From Clostridiaceae bacterium (GTDB lineage Bacteria > Bacillota > Clostridia > Lachnospirales > Lachnospiraceae), in NCBI GenBank assembly GCA_910575585.1, contig CAJTGF010000003.1:133571-197570 (forward strand): a stretch of 64,000 bases of DNA, written 5' to 3'. Numbering within the stretch: the first letter of the stretch is position 1; each line of letters starts with the position of its first letter. The notes under the pieces are model-generated. The model was not told where the DNA came from. It did not search any database and worked only from the letters and a program-made list of their open reading frames with translations. Shown piece by piece: positions 51,736-60,764 of the stretch. A program made the position numbers and the translations under genes.

Positions 51736-52888
51736 CATCTGTCAGGATGTTTCTAATACTTTGGAAAATATTGAGCCCTCTCCGTTTTACTGTCCCAATG
51801 ACACTCATGATCTGGCAGTACATTCCGCGCCCCTCTGCTGTCCGGAAACCACCCGCCATTTTCTGGCGGTTTTATTCACTGTGTCCAGTTCCGAAATGGT
51901 ACAGGGACGTTTCGTGGTCATGGGTCAAAACCCCTGCGTACTGTTTCAGGACCCTTATGCCCATAAGCGTTTCCAGATCCTTCTTTTCACTTCCTATATA
52001 CAGCACGTTCTTTTCCGTGCTGAAATTCCGTATGTACGTCTGCTTCCCGTCTGTTTTCACCGTGGTTGCGTCCGTACAGATTTCATGGGCGTTCAGGAGG
52101 CTTTCTTCGATCTTCCCGCATATATGGGCGCAGGACTCCCCGAATTTTTGGCAGAAGCCGTATACGCTGCCTTCTGAAAGGCACAGCACGTCCCCTGATA
52201 CTGAATTGATAAATTCGCAGATCCGGTCATTGGCTACGACCCCTTCGCTGCAAAGGAACGCGGCCATCGCGCGGACAGCCGGCCCATAGCTTACTTCCGC
52301 CCTGTATTCATCCGGTACCTGGAACTTTCCGTTTTCATCTGCGTAAATCCGGATTTCCGTTGCGGTCGTCCTTACCTCCAGGTCCAGGCGGTAACGGGTG
52401 ATATAAGGCCTTCCGGGAGTACCGATTTCCTTAAGGCTGTGTCTGAACACACCTTCCCGGATTTTCTTTTCCACCTCCGCTTTTGATAGGCCCCTTCCCG
52501 GGTGTCCGGGCTGGCCTCCTTTTTTCTTTCCGGAAGATTTCCGGCTGTTATACGTGTTTGGCGCTTTCCCTGGTGCATCCTTTGACGGGGGAAGGGAGGA
52601 ATTGGAACTGTCATTGCCCAGGGACCTCTTCATCCGTTCGTTGTCATCGCGCAGGAGAAGGTTTTCTTTTTCCAGCCTGTGGTTTTCCTCTTCCAGTGCG
52701 GCCGTTTTCTCCTGCAGCCCGGATACCTCCTGCCTGAGACGGGTGTTCTCTTTGCGCAGGCTTTTCGCTTCGCAGGTGAGGGATGTGATCTCCCTGCGGT
52801 CTTTTCTGTGTTCTGTTTCCATGGAATCCAGCCGTTCCATGACTTCCACCAGCTGGTTATAAACGCTTTTTGTATAATTGACGCCCAC
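51710..52888 (-). pseudogene. IS66-family transposase, internally deleted and interrupted
   Basis: Starts at GTG 52886-52888 behind AGGAGGGAGG. The N-terminal coiled coil (leucine/glutamate-rich, about 1-95), the SLPPSKDAPGKAP linker, the KKGGQPGHPG motif and part of the transposase core (EICTDATTVKTDGKQTY, first catalytic Asp region) are present. After THDHETSLYHFGTGHSE the frame meets TAA (51872-51874), then continues in the same frame into a typical IS66 C-terminal domain (YCQIMSVIGTVKRRGLNIFQ). The central part with the remaining catalytic residues is missing, so the element is dead. The companion IS66 orfs (TnpA/TnpB) are not seen. Confidence 0.85.
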
Positions 52889-53334
52889 GCAGAATCCCTC
52901 CCTCCTGTGCTTTCTTACAGCCAGTATACCAGAAATATCTGAAAAACGCGAATCCCGCCGCAACAGACTTCCGTCATTTTGACTGTGGAAAGAGACCATT
53001 CAGAAAGAGAAAATGTGGACAGAACAGACTGGAGAAAGGAATAAAACACGGAATCTGGAACAAAACATGGATATTTATTCCGTTTTAGGGGCTGGTTATC
53101 CACAATGCCCGGGGACCATGCTGGTCCTGGCCCGGTTATCAACAACGAAGGCAGATATAAACCCAAAAAATTCAGCATGTTTTTTGGGGGTGTCTGAACT
53201 GTTACAAAAATATGACAAAAAATACAATTTTATGGGGCCTGTAGAGATTTTATATTTTTTTAAGTGTTAAAGACCCGTCCATAAGGATTAATAAGCGGTA
53301 AATATTAAGAAAATATAAAATGATTCGTTTCCTA
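52889..53334. other. Intergenic stretch without a recognisable gene
   Basis: Between the IS66 remnant and the MarR promoter. Short open frames exist on both strands, but none has a ribosome site or family resemblance. The left part probably holds the IS66 5' end. I see no tRNA, attachment site or clear terminal repeat. Confidence 0.5.
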
Positions 53335-53363
53335 TTGCATTTGGCCCAGGTTCTTTCTATAAT
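53335..53363 (+). promoter_or_regulatory. Promoter of the MarR/ABC exporter operon
   Basis: TTGCAT (53335-53340) and TATAAT (53358-53363) are 17 bp apart, with the probable transcription start inside the repeat described next. Confidence 0.7.
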
Positions 53364-53367
53364 AGAT

Positions 53368-53398
53368 AGCAAGCTAATTATCAGCAAGCTAATAATTA
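53368..53398 (+). promoter_or_regulatory. Probable MarR operator (direct plus inverted repeats)
   Basis: AGCAAGCTAATTATC (53368-53382) is repeated directly as AGCAAGCTAATAATT (53383-53397), a 15-bp period. TAATTAT (53375-53381) and ATAATTA (53392-53398) also form an inverted repeat. The repeats begin 5 bp after the -10 box, where binding would block transcription. This fits autoregulation by the MarR protein encoded next. Confidence 0.6.
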
Positions 53399-53454
53399 AC
53401 CAGCAAACCAGTGGCGTCCGAAAAGGGTAAATGAAAAAGGGGAGAGAATGAAAA

Positions 53455-53955
53455 ATGCTGGATAAAGTAAGACGGAGGCGGGACACAAAGGAGTGGCGTC
53501 TGATCGACAAGTACATGCGGACCAACCGGCTGCACAGGAAGGTGCTGGAGCAGGAATTAAGCGCTACGGGTATCTACCGCAGCCAGCATCAGCTTTTGAT
53601 GTTTGCGGCGGACCACCCACAGGTATCCCAGAAGGAGCTGGCCAGGCTCCACGGCGTATCCACGGCTACCATTGCCGTGTCCTTGAAAAAGCTGGAGCAG
53701 GGGGGATACATTGAGCGGAAGGTGAATGCCAGGGACAATCGGTATAACCAGATCTGCGTCACGAAAAAGGGGATGGAGGCTGTGGAAAAAAGCGTCACCA
53801 TTTTTGAGGAGCTGGAGAAGAGGATGTTTCTGGGGTTTTCCCAGGAGGATTTTGAGAAAATGGGGGAGCTTTTGGACAAGGTTTACCATAATTTGGAGGC
53901 GTTTGAGTCCGAAAGGCCGAAGGATTTAAAGGAACAGGAAGGAGAGGGTGTATAA
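53455..53955 (+). CDS. MarR-family transcriptional regulator
   Basis: A 166-residue winged-helix regulator. The MarR core is clear: HQLLMFAADHPQVSQKELARLHGVSTATIAVSLKKLEQGGYIERK (family helix-turn-helix), then the DRYNQICVTKKG wing with RDNR. The C-terminal helices serve for dimerisation. It sits one base before the exporter genes and probably represses the whole operon, derepressing when a toxic ligand binds. GGGGAGAG precedes the ATG; a nearby ATG at 53448 is out of frame. Confidence 0.92.
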   Translation: MLDKVRRRRDTKEWRLIDKYMRTNRLHRKVLEQELSATGIYRSQHQLLMFAADHPQVSQKELARLHGVSTATIAVSLKKLEQGGYIERKVNARDNRYNQICVTKKGMEAVEKSVTIFEELEKRMFLGFSQEDFEKMGELLDKVYHNLEAFESERPKDLKEQEGEGV

Positions 53956-55698
53956 ATGAAACGGTACATGAAGTATATAAAGCCTTACGGGTCGGCGTTT
54001 ATTCTGGCGCCGCTTTGTATGCTGACAGAGGTGGCGGGGGAGATTATGCTGCCAAAGCTGATGTCCATGATCGTCAACAACGGAGTACCCCAAAGGGATA
54101 TGGCCTACATCCTGGGCATCGGGGCGGTGATGGTGGCGACGGCGTTATTTATGGCTTTGGGGGGCATTGGGGGAGCTTACTTTTCTTCCAAGGCGTCTAT
54201 CTGTTTTACCAGCGATCTAAGGCAGGATCTTTTTGACAAGGTGCAAAGCTTTTCCTTTAAAAATATTGACGCTTACAGCACCGGTTCCCTGGTCACAAGG
54301 CTGACCAATGATATCCAGCAGGTGCAGCAAGTGACCATGATGGGGCTTCGGATGATGTTTCGGGCTCCGGGGATGCTTATAGGTGCGCTGATTATGGCGT
54401 TTATCATGAATGGGAAGCTGGCAATGGTGATCCTGGTGGTGATCCCGTTTCTGATGGCGGCTATTATCCTGATCTTAAAGACGGCGTTTCCCAGGTTCAC
54501 GGTGATGCAAAAGAAGCTGGACCGGCTTAATTCCGGCATCCAGGAGGCGCTGACCAATGTGCGGGTCATCAAATCCTTTGTTCGGGAGGATTTTGAACAG
54601 GAGAAGTTCCAGGACATGAACGGGGATTTAAAGGACAGCAGCCTGCGGGCCATGAACGTGGTCATCATGACCATGCCTGTGATGATGCTGGCCATGAATA
54701 TCACCACCCTGGCAGTTGTGTGGTATGGCGGCAATATCATCATCGCAGGGCAGATGCAGGTGGGGGATCTGACGGCGTTTACCACCTATATCGTGCAGAT
54801 CCTCATGTCTTTGATGATGCTTTCCATGGTGTTTCTCCAGAGTTCCAGGGCCATGGCCTCGGTCAAGAGGATCAATGAGGTGCTGGATACCAAGATCGAT
54901 CTGACGGATGAAGAGGCAACAGAAAAGGAGAGGATTGTGACCCAGGGCAAGGTGGAGTTTCGGGATGTTTCTTTCTGCTACCATGAGGAGGCGGATGAGA
55001 AGGTGCTGGAACATATCAGCTTTACGGCCCTGCCGGGGCAGACCGTGGGCATCATCGGGGCTACGGGAAGCGGCAAGACCACCCTGGTGCAGCTGATCCC
55101 CAGGCTTTACGACGTCAGTGGAGGGAGCGTGCTGGTGGACGGCGTGGATGTGAGGGAGTACTCCCTTAAAAATCTGCGGGAGGGCGTGGGCATGGTCCTG
55201 CAAAAGAACGTGCTGTTTTCCGGCACCATTGAGGAGAACCTTCGGTGGGGCAATGAGGACGCTTCCATGGAGGAGCTGTATCAGGCGGCCGAGAACGCCC
55301 AGGCCCATGGGTTTGTGACCTCGTTTGGGGACGGGTACGCCATGGATCTGGGCCAGGGAGGCGTTAACGTGTCGGGAGGACAGAAGCAGAGGCTGTGCAT
55401 CGCCAGAGCGCTGCTGAAAAAGCCTAAGATCCTGATCCTGGACGACAGCACCAGCGCCGTGGACACGGCCACGGAGGCGAAGATACGCTGGTGTTTTGCC
55501 GCGGATCTGAAGGATACCACAAAGATCATCATCGCCCAGAGAATCGGGTCCGTGGAGGAGGCGGATCAGATCCTGGTGCTGGATGAGGGGAAGATCATCG
55601 GAATGGGGGATCACAGGCAGCTGATGGAGAACTGCCAGGCTTACCAGGAGATCTACTATTCCCAGAGAGACCATGAAAAGGAGGCGGGCGTGTCATGA
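53956..55698 (+). CDS. ABC exporter half, heterodimer subunit 1 (degenerate catalytic site)
   Basis: A 580-residue type IV ABC exporter half: six membrane helices (about 15-310), then a nucleotide-binding domain with Walker A GATGSGKTT (about 366-374), signature VSGGQKQR and Walker B ILILDDSTSAVD. The residue after the Walker B Asp is Asp rather than catalytic Glu, and the switch His is Gln (IAQRIGSVEE). This is the non-hydrolysing half seen in TM287/288- or LmrCD-type heterodimers. It overlaps the partner gene by 4 bp. Likely exports drugs or lipophilic compounds under MarR control. Confidence 0.9.
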   Translation: MKRYMKYIKPYGSAFILAPLCMLTEVAGEIMLPKLMSMIVNNGVPQRDMAYILGIGAVMVATALFMALGGIGGAYFSSKASICFTSDLRQDLFDKVQSFSFKNIDAYSTGSLVTRLTNDIQQVQQVTMMGLRMMFRAPGMLIGALIMAFIMNGKLAMVILVVIPFLMAAIILILKTAFPRFTVMQKKLDRLNSGIQEALTNVRVIKSFVREDFEQEKFQDMNGDLKDSSLRAMNVVIMTMPVMMLAMNITTLAVVWYGGNIIIAGQMQVGDLTAFTTYIVQILMSLMMLSMVFLQSSRAMASVKRINEVLDTKIDLTDEEATEKERIVTQGKVEFRDVSFCYHEEADEKVLEHISFTALPGQTVGIIGATGSGKTTLVQLIPRLYDVSGGSVLVDGVDVREYSLKNLREGVGMVLQKNVLFSGTIEENLRWGNEDASMEELYQAAENAQAHGFVTSFGDGYAMDLGQGGVNVSGGQKQRLCIARALLKKPKILILDDSTSAVDTATEAKIRWCFAADLKDTTKIIIAQRIGSVEEADQILVLDEGKIIGMGDHRQLMENCQAYQEIYYSQRDHEKEAGVS

Positions 55699-57662
55699 AG
55701 GAGCAAAAGGAAAGAGCAGGCAAGGAGCGCCTGGGTATCATAGATGGGAAGGATCAAAAAAGTGAAAGCGGTCAGGCGGCCAGGGCCGAGCGCCTGAAAC
55801 GGAGGTACGGCAGAGCAGTTCCCCAAAGGCATGGACCTATGGGGCCTGGAGGCCATGGACCGGGGGGACCGGGAGGGCCGGGGCGGCAGCGGGCCATGGC
55901 AAAGGGGGCTCCCAAGAACAGCAAGGCGGTGGTAAGGCGGCTTTTGGCGTATCTTAATGAGGATAAGGCCAAGATGAGCCTGGCATTTTTCTGTGTGATC
56001 GTCAGCACGGCATCCTCTCTGGCAGGGTCCTACATGCTGCGGCCTATCATTAACCGGTATATCGTGCCTGTGGACGGCAGCCGGGGGGACGCGGCGGGGC
56101 TGGCAAAGGCTTTGATAGTCATGGCCGTTGTGTATGCCTTTGGCGTACTGGCCAATTACGCCCAGGCCAAGGTGATGCTGAATGTGGCCCAAAATGCTTT
56201 ACAGAAGATACGAAACGATTTATTTACCAAGATGCAGGCCCTTCCCGTAAGGTTTTACGACACCAACAATAACGGAGATCTTATGAGCCGGTTTACCAAT
56301 GACGTGGACACGGTGGGACAGATGCTGTCAAACACGCTGGTGCAGCTGTTTTCCGGGGCTTTGAGCATTGTGGGGACCCTTGGGCTGATGCTTTACACCA
56401 ATGTTTACCTGACCGTCATCACCATTGTCATGGTTCCGGTGATGATGAAGGCGGGCGGCGCGGTGGCAAGGCGGAGCCAGAAATATTTTTCCGCCCAGCA
56501 GACGTCCCTGGGGGCTGTCAACGGCTATGTGGAGGAGACGGTCACGGGGCAGAAAGTGGTGAAGGTTTTCTGCCATGAAGAGATTGCCAGGGAGGAATTT
56601 GCCATTTTGAACCGGGATCTTAGGGACAATCAGATCAGGGCTCAGTTTTTCGGCGGCATCATGGGGCCTGTGATGGGCAATCTAAGCCAGATCAACTACT
56701 CCCTGACGGCGTGCATCGGCGGGATCTTGTGCATCTGGAAGAATTTTGACGTAGGCGGGTTGACGGTGTTTTTGAACTTTTCCAGGCAGTTTGCCAGGCC
56801 CATTAACGAGATCTCCATGCAGGTCAGCAGCGTGTTCTCGGCTCTGGCCGGAGCGGAGCGGGTGTTTGCGGTAATGGACGAGGCGCCGGAGCCGGCGGAT
56901 GATGAGGATGCCAAGGGGCTGGATTCCATGGAGGGGAATGTGGTCCTGGATCATGTGACATTCGGATACCAGGAGGATAAGGTGATTTTAAAGGATATCA
57001 GCCTTTACGCCAAGCCGGGGCAGAAGATTGCTTTTGTGGGCTCTACCGGGGCGGGCAAGACTACCATTACCAATCTTTTGAACCGGTTTTATGATATCCA
57101 GTCCGGCTCCATCGCCATTGACGGGGTGGATATCCGCCATCTGAAGCGGGAGGAGCTTCGCAGGAATATTGCCATGGTCCTTCAGGATACGCACCTGTTT
57201 ACTGGCACCGTGCGGGAGAATATCCGGTACGGCAGGCTTGACGCCACGGACGAGGAGGTGGTGCAGGCGGCAAAGACGGCCAGCGCCCATTCGTTTATCA
57301 TGCGTCTGCCAAAGGGGTATGATACCATGCTGGAGGGGGACGGGGCTAATTTGAGCCAGGGGCAGAGGCAGCTTTTGAATATCGCCAGGGCGGCGGTGTC
57401 CAAGGCTCCTATTCTGATCTTGGATGAGGCCACCAGCTCTGTGGATACCAGAACGGAGAAACATATTGAGCACGGCATGGACCGGCTTATGGCGAATCGG
57501 ACTACTTTTGTGATTGCTCACCGGCTTTCTACGGTGCGCAATGCCAATGCTATTATGGTGTTGGAGCAGGGAAGGATTATAGAGAGAGGGGATCACGAGG
57601 AGCTTTTGGAGAGGAAGGGGAGGTATTATGAGCTGTATACGGGGATGAAGGAGTTGGATTGA
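55695..57662 (+). CDS. ABC exporter half, heterodimer subunit 2 (catalytic)
   Basis: A 655-residue partner half. An unusual N-terminal cytoplasmic extension of about 80 residues is basic, then Gly/Pro-rich (HGPMGPGGHGPGGPGGPGR). Six membrane helices follow, then an NBD with Walker A GSTGAGKTT, Walker B ILILDEATSSVD with the catalytic Glu, and switch His in VIAHRLST. Its signature is LSQGQRQ rather than LSGGQ, so the site it completes in the partner is the degenerate one, as in asymmetric exporters. Translationally coupled to subunit 1 (ATGA). Confidence 0.9.
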   Translation: MKEQKERAGKERLGIIDGKDQKSESGQAARAERLKRRYGRAVPQRHGPMGPGGHGPGGPGGPGRQRAMAKGAPKNSKAVVRRLLAYLNEDKAKMSLAFFCVIVSTASSLAGSYMLRPIINRYIVPVDGSRGDAAGLAKALIVMAVVYAFGVLANYAQAKVMLNVAQNALQKIRNDLFTKMQALPVRFYDTNNNGDLMSRFTNDVDTVGQMLSNTLVQLFSGALSIVGTLGLMLYTNVYLTVITIVMVPVMMKAGGAVARRSQKYFSAQQTSLGAVNGYVEETVTGQKVVKVFCHEEIAREEFAILNRDLRDNQIRAQFFGGIMGPVMGNLSQINYSLTACIGGILCIWKNFDVGGLTVFLNFSRQFARPINEISMQVSSVFSALAGAERVFAVMDEAPEPADDEDAKGLDSMEGNVVLDHVTFGYQEDKVILKDISLYAKPGQKIAFVGSTGAGKTTITNLLNRFYDIQSGSIAIDGVDIRHLKREELRRNIAMVLQDTHLFTGTVRENIRYGRLDATDEEVVQAAKTASAHSFIMRLPKGYDTMLEGDGANLSQGQRQLLNIARAAVSKAPILILDEATSSVDTRTEKHIEHGMDRLMANRTTFVIAHRLSTVRNANAIMVLEQGRIIERGDHEELLERKGRYYELYTGMKELD

Positions 57663-57685
57663 GGGAGGGGCGGTGCTGTGGTGGG

Positions 57686-57838
57686 CCCGGGAGAATCCGT
57701 CTGCTGTCCGGGTTCAGATATGCCAAACATTGCGATGAGCCCCTAAAGCAGAAAACACTCGGGGTTAGGCCCTCCTGTTTTCTTGGGTCTCATCTCCATG
57801 GCATATATTCACCCGGACAGCAGACGGATTCTCCCGGG
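57686..57838. repeat. 153-bp long-hairpin repeat
   Basis: The arms 57686-57724 and 57800-57838 are 39-bp near-perfect inverted repeats (CCCGGGAGAATCCGTCTGCT continuing to GATATGCC at the left; three or four mismatches near the inner end). The loop has further complementary segments (GATGAG...AAAAC with GTTTT...CTCATC), so nearly the whole unit can form one stem. The last 19 bases of the window (63982-64000) repeat the inner end of its left arm, which suggests a dispersed family. No coding content. Confidence 0.8.
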
Positions 57839-57865
57839 CAGAAGCAGGGTTCGCCGGCTTAAATG

Positions 57866-58110
57866 TATGCTGGCTGATGTCGTCGCTGACCTGGGGGAGA
57901 GTTTCCCCCAGGCGTTTCTTGGTAAGGGCTTTGGATTTGTGGATTACGATTTTCTCCACACCCGTAATGGGGTAGGGGGGAGTTCTGCAAAGTTGGTGTA
58001 CCTGCGTACCATTTTCATGAACGTTTCAGCGTTTGCCGTGGTTTCCGGTATTTTTGAAAGGTCGCCTTGCAGTCTGGCGGCTTTCTTTTTGTTAGGGGAT
58101 GGTCTTGTTC
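57866..58110 (-). pseudogene. C-terminal fragment of a large serine recombinase
   Basis: On the minus strand, KKAARLQGDLSKIPETTANA followed by ETFMKMVRRYTNFAEL and, after a frame change, VEKIVIHKSKALTKKRL, reads like the C-terminal domain (DUF4368-like: '..F...V.KYT...EL...L..L.EKIVVH') of transposon-type serine recombinases. No catalytic domain remains, a frameshift separates the two pieces, and both ends are lost. Probably debris of an integrated element. Confidence 0.55.
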
Positions 58111-58211
58111 TTTGTTGAGGAGTTTTATGTTGATTGCTGGGCAGTGGAGGCAGGCGTGCAGCTGGTGCGGATAGCGAGTACTATTTACTCGGGAATTAAT
58201 GCAATGCTGTA

Positions 58212-58377
58212 CTAGAGCGTGTTTGAAAATTCATTCCCGCCAGATGCACGCCCCACTTCGTGGGAGATTTGAGCCAAATTCAGGTTACATAGCCCACTAT
58301 GCGCCCTTCATTTGGCTCAAATCTCCCACAAATTGTGACGCACATCTGTCAGAAAGCAATTTTCAAACACGCTCTAG
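58212..58377. mobile_element. 166-bp inverted-repeat element flanked by CTAG
   Basis: CTAG at both ends encloses the perfect inverted repeats AGCGTGTTTGAAAATT (58216-58231) and AATTTTCAAACACGCT (58358-58373). An inner pair, GTGGGAGATTTGAGCCAAAT and its complement, makes a nested stem. A CTAG-type 4-bp target duplication is typical of IS5-group elements, so this is probably a non-autonomous derivative of one. It inserted at the 3' end of the small gene described next and supplies its stop codon. Confidence 0.8.
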
Positions 58378-58520
58378 GGCAATTCATTGCAGTTATTTCC
58401 ACATTGTTTGGCGTAGGGACAGCCAATACAGGTTTGGCCTTGTTTTTTTGCTTTGCATAGGTAACGGACAATACCGGTTACCATGCACATGAGAATTGCA
58501 ATGATAATAAAATTTTCCAT
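58374..58520 (-). CDS. FeoB-associated Cys-rich membrane protein
   Basis: A 48-residue protein: one membrane span (about 3-21, FIIIAILMCMVTGIV), then a basic stretch and a Cys motif, TCIGCPYAKQCGNNC (Cys31, 34, 40, 44). This is the pattern of the small Cys-rich proteins found just after feoB in Firmicutes, which may act as an electron or iron-handling partner of the ferrous iron channel. Its start lies 10 bp downstream of the feoB stop. The TAG stop is contributed by the CTAG end of the inserted 166-bp element, so the native C-terminus may have been shortened by a few residues. Confidence 0.8.
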   Translation of the reverse strand: MENFIIIAILMCMVTGIVRYLCKAKKQGQTCIGCPYAKQCGNNCNELP

Positions 58521-58530
58521 AGTTATCTGC

Positions 58531-60546
58531 CTAACCCATAGCCTTTCTTGTGATGTTTAAGGAATATTCTGCTTCTACTTTTTTCTCAGCGTTTCCAATC
58601 AGCACAGCAACCGTAACCGCCATAGCAGCGACCACAGCCAGACCAAAAAGGGCAGCGCCAAGGTTCAGAGTAGCCGGTGCGGTGATCAGAGTGCCGATGG
58701 TATAAACAAAATATGCTACGGTAAAGCCTACGCCAAGCTGGAGACCGATACCGCCCCAAACCCATTTTGCGCTTTTCATCTCGGCGTTCATAGCGCCGAT
58801 GGCGGCAAAGCAAGGCGGCGTGTAAAGATTGAACATCAGATAAGCCAGAGCCGCCACCTTTGTAATAGCCAGAATACCGGCGGCTTCTGCGCCCGCGCCT
58901 TCCATTAGAGCAAGTTCTTCGGTATCAATGAGGTTTTCCAATCCAACAAAGCAAACGGCAAGTGTGCCGACCACATTTTCTTTTGCAATAAAGCCTGTTA
59001 CTGCCGCCGCCGCAAGCTGCCAGCTAAGGACGCCTACAATAGGCGCCAGCAGATAGGCAAACGGAGAAGCGATAGAAGCCAAAATAGAAGCGTCTGCTGT
59101 TTCGGCCACACGGAAACTCCAAGTAAAGGTCTGCATGATCTGAACGGCTGTATTACACAGCAGAATTATGGTTGCGGCTTTCACGATATACGCCCATCCG
59201 CGGCTGCACATGGACTTAAATGCACCCCGAAGGGACGGTGTTTTGTACTCCGGCAATTCAATGATAAAGAAAGATTTTCTTGCCTTATAGCCTGCAATCT
59301 TATTTACCAGCAAAGCGCCGAAGAAAATGAGAACAATGCCGGAAAGATACATCAGTGTGCTTACCCAGCCTGCGTCTTCAAAGAACGCGCCGGCAAACAA
59401 AGAGATAACGGGGATTTTTGCGCCGCAGGGCATAAACGGGGACAGCATAGCGGTTGCTCTGCGCTCACGCTGGCTGCGAATGGTACGGCTGGCCATGATA
59501 CCGGGAACAGCGCAGCCTATGGTAATGACAAACGGAATAACCGACTTGCCGGAAAGACCAACCTTTTTGAAAATGGGGTCAAGAACAACAGCCACGCGGG
59601 ACATATAGCCGCAGTCCTCAAGCAAGGCGATTAGAAAGTACATCACCATAACTAATGGCAGAAAACCGATAACAGCTGCTACACCGCCAATCACACCGTC
59701 AACCAGAAGCGCGGACAAAAGGGGATTGGCGTTTTCCAGAAGTCCGCCTACCCAGCCTTGAAAACTTTCCAGATAACCAACCATCCAATCCGCAATGGGC
59801 GTTCCTACCCAAACTTGCGAGATTTGGAATACAAAAAACATGACTGCGGCAAAAATCGGAATACCAAGCCATTTGTTGGTAAGCACAGCGTCAATTTTAT
59901 CACCGAAATTCTTATCTTTTGTGAAAACCTTGCGGCTTTCCACTTCTTTAACAATGCGATTGACAAATTCAAACCGCTTACGGTCGGCTGCTTCTACTGC
60001 CTGTTTGCTGGTAAAATCAATATTGTCCTGTATGTACGGTGCGGTCTGTGTTTTTCCCGCATGAGAAACAGCTGCTTCAATAACCGCCTTTAAGCCATCA
60101 GAGGAAGTGGATACGGTATTGACAACAGGACAGCCCAGCTTTTCAGATAGTGCGGCCGTATCAATTTTCGTTTCCTTTTTTTCGTTCAAATCACTCTTAT
60201 TTAGAGCTACCACTACCGGGACACCCAACTCCAAAAGCTGCGTCGTGAAGAACAGGCTGCGGCTTAAATTAGTCGCGTCCACAATGTTGATGATAACATC
60301 CGGGTTTTCTTTTCGTACATAGGAACTGGTTATGCTTTCCTCGCTGGTGAAGGGGGACATGGAATAAGCCCCCGGCAGATCCACAGCGGTTAATTGCTGT
60401 CCGCCTGCATAGGTTTTTTTAATCGGGTGTTCTTTCCTGTCTACGGTAACGCCCGCCCAGTTACCAACTTTTTCGTTTCTCCCCGTAAGCGCGTTATACA
60501 TGGTTGTCTTACCGGAGTTCGGGTTGCCTGTCAAAGCAATTCTCAT
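58531..60546 (-). CDS. feoB: FeoB, ferrous iron transporter
   Basis: A 671-residue membrane protein with an N-terminal GTPase domain: G1 GNPNSGKTT (about 7-15), G3 DLPGAYSM, G4 NKSDL. A helical GDI-like linker and about eight membrane spans follow, with the gate motifs SVIPFVITIGCAVPGIMASR and SPFMPCGAKIPVI carrying conserved Cys residues. It imports Fe(II). AGGAGG on the minus strand (about 60553-60558) precedes the ATG. A 163-bp inverted-repeat element starts 24 bp upstream, between this gene and its promoter region. Confidence 0.95.
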   Translation of the reverse strand: MRIALTGNPNSGKTTMYNALTGRNEKVGNWAGVTVDRKEHPIKKTYAGGQQLTAVDLPGAYSMSPFTSEESITSSYVRKENPDVIINIVDATNLSRSLFFTTQLLELGVPVVVALNKSDLNEKKETKIDTAALSEKLGCPVVNTVSTSSDGLKAVIEAAVSHAGKTQTAPYIQDNIDFTSKQAVEAADRKRFEFVNRIVKEVESRKVFTKDKNFGDKIDAVLTNKWLGIPIFAAVMFFVFQISQVWVGTPIADWMVGYLESFQGWVGGLLENANPLLSALLVDGVIGGVAAVIGFLPLVMVMYFLIALLEDCGYMSRVAVVLDPIFKKVGLSGKSVIPFVITIGCAVPGIMASRTIRSQRERRATAMLSPFMPCGAKIPVISLFAGAFFEDAGWVSTLMYLSGIVLIFFGALLVNKIAGYKARKSFFIIELPEYKTPSLRGAFKSMCSRGWAYIVKAATIILLCNTAVQIMQTFTWSFRVAETADASILASIASPFAYLLAPIVGVLSWQLAAAAVTGFIAKENVVGTLAVCFVGLENLIDTEELALMEGAGAEAAGILAITKVAALAYLMFNLYTPPCFAAIGAMNAEMKSAKWVWGGIGLQLGVGFTVAYFVYTIGTLITAPATLNLGAALFGLAVVAAMAVTVAVLIGNAEKKVEAEYSLNITRKAMG

Positions 60547-60570
60547 AATGTTTTCCTCCTATATGATCCG

Positions 60571-60733
60571 ATGTACTCTCGGAATCTCTCCTGCACCTGC
60601 CTTTGTGGATGATTTTCCGTCATATGCACATAAATTTAATCAACGTACGTTCCACGTACGCCTCATAAATTTATGCACATCTGACAAAAAATCATCTCAC
60701 AAAATCAGGCACAAAGAGACTCCGAGAGTACAT
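60571..60733. mobile_element. 163-bp miniature inverted-repeat element, copy 2
   Basis: Same element as at 4083-4245: equal length, about five differences by eye, terminal repeats ATGTACTCTCGGAATCTCT and the complement of ATGTACTCTCGGAGTCTCT. It is flanked by TCCG on both sides (60567-60570 and 60734-60737), a target duplication different from that of copy 1, which proves independent insertion. It lies in the 5' leader of feoB, in the same orientation relative to its downstream gene as copy 1. Confidence 0.88.
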
Positions 60734-60764
60734 TCCGTTAACGAACAAAATTACACGGTATAAT

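Noticed and set aside
53383..53410. Repeated AGCAAGCTAAT units considered as a CRISPR or attachment site
   Set aside because: Only two adjacent 15-bp units, placed exactly at a promoter before a MarR gene, fit an operator better.
53368..53420. Possible integration site next to the IS66 remnant
   Set aside because: No tRNA, no integrase and no duplicated boundary could be found on the other side of the island.
54628..55674. Minus-strand open frame of 348 codons opposite the ABC exporter
   Set aside because: The sense strand carries intact ABC motifs; the antisense frame is low-complexity His/Leu-rich with no family resemblance.
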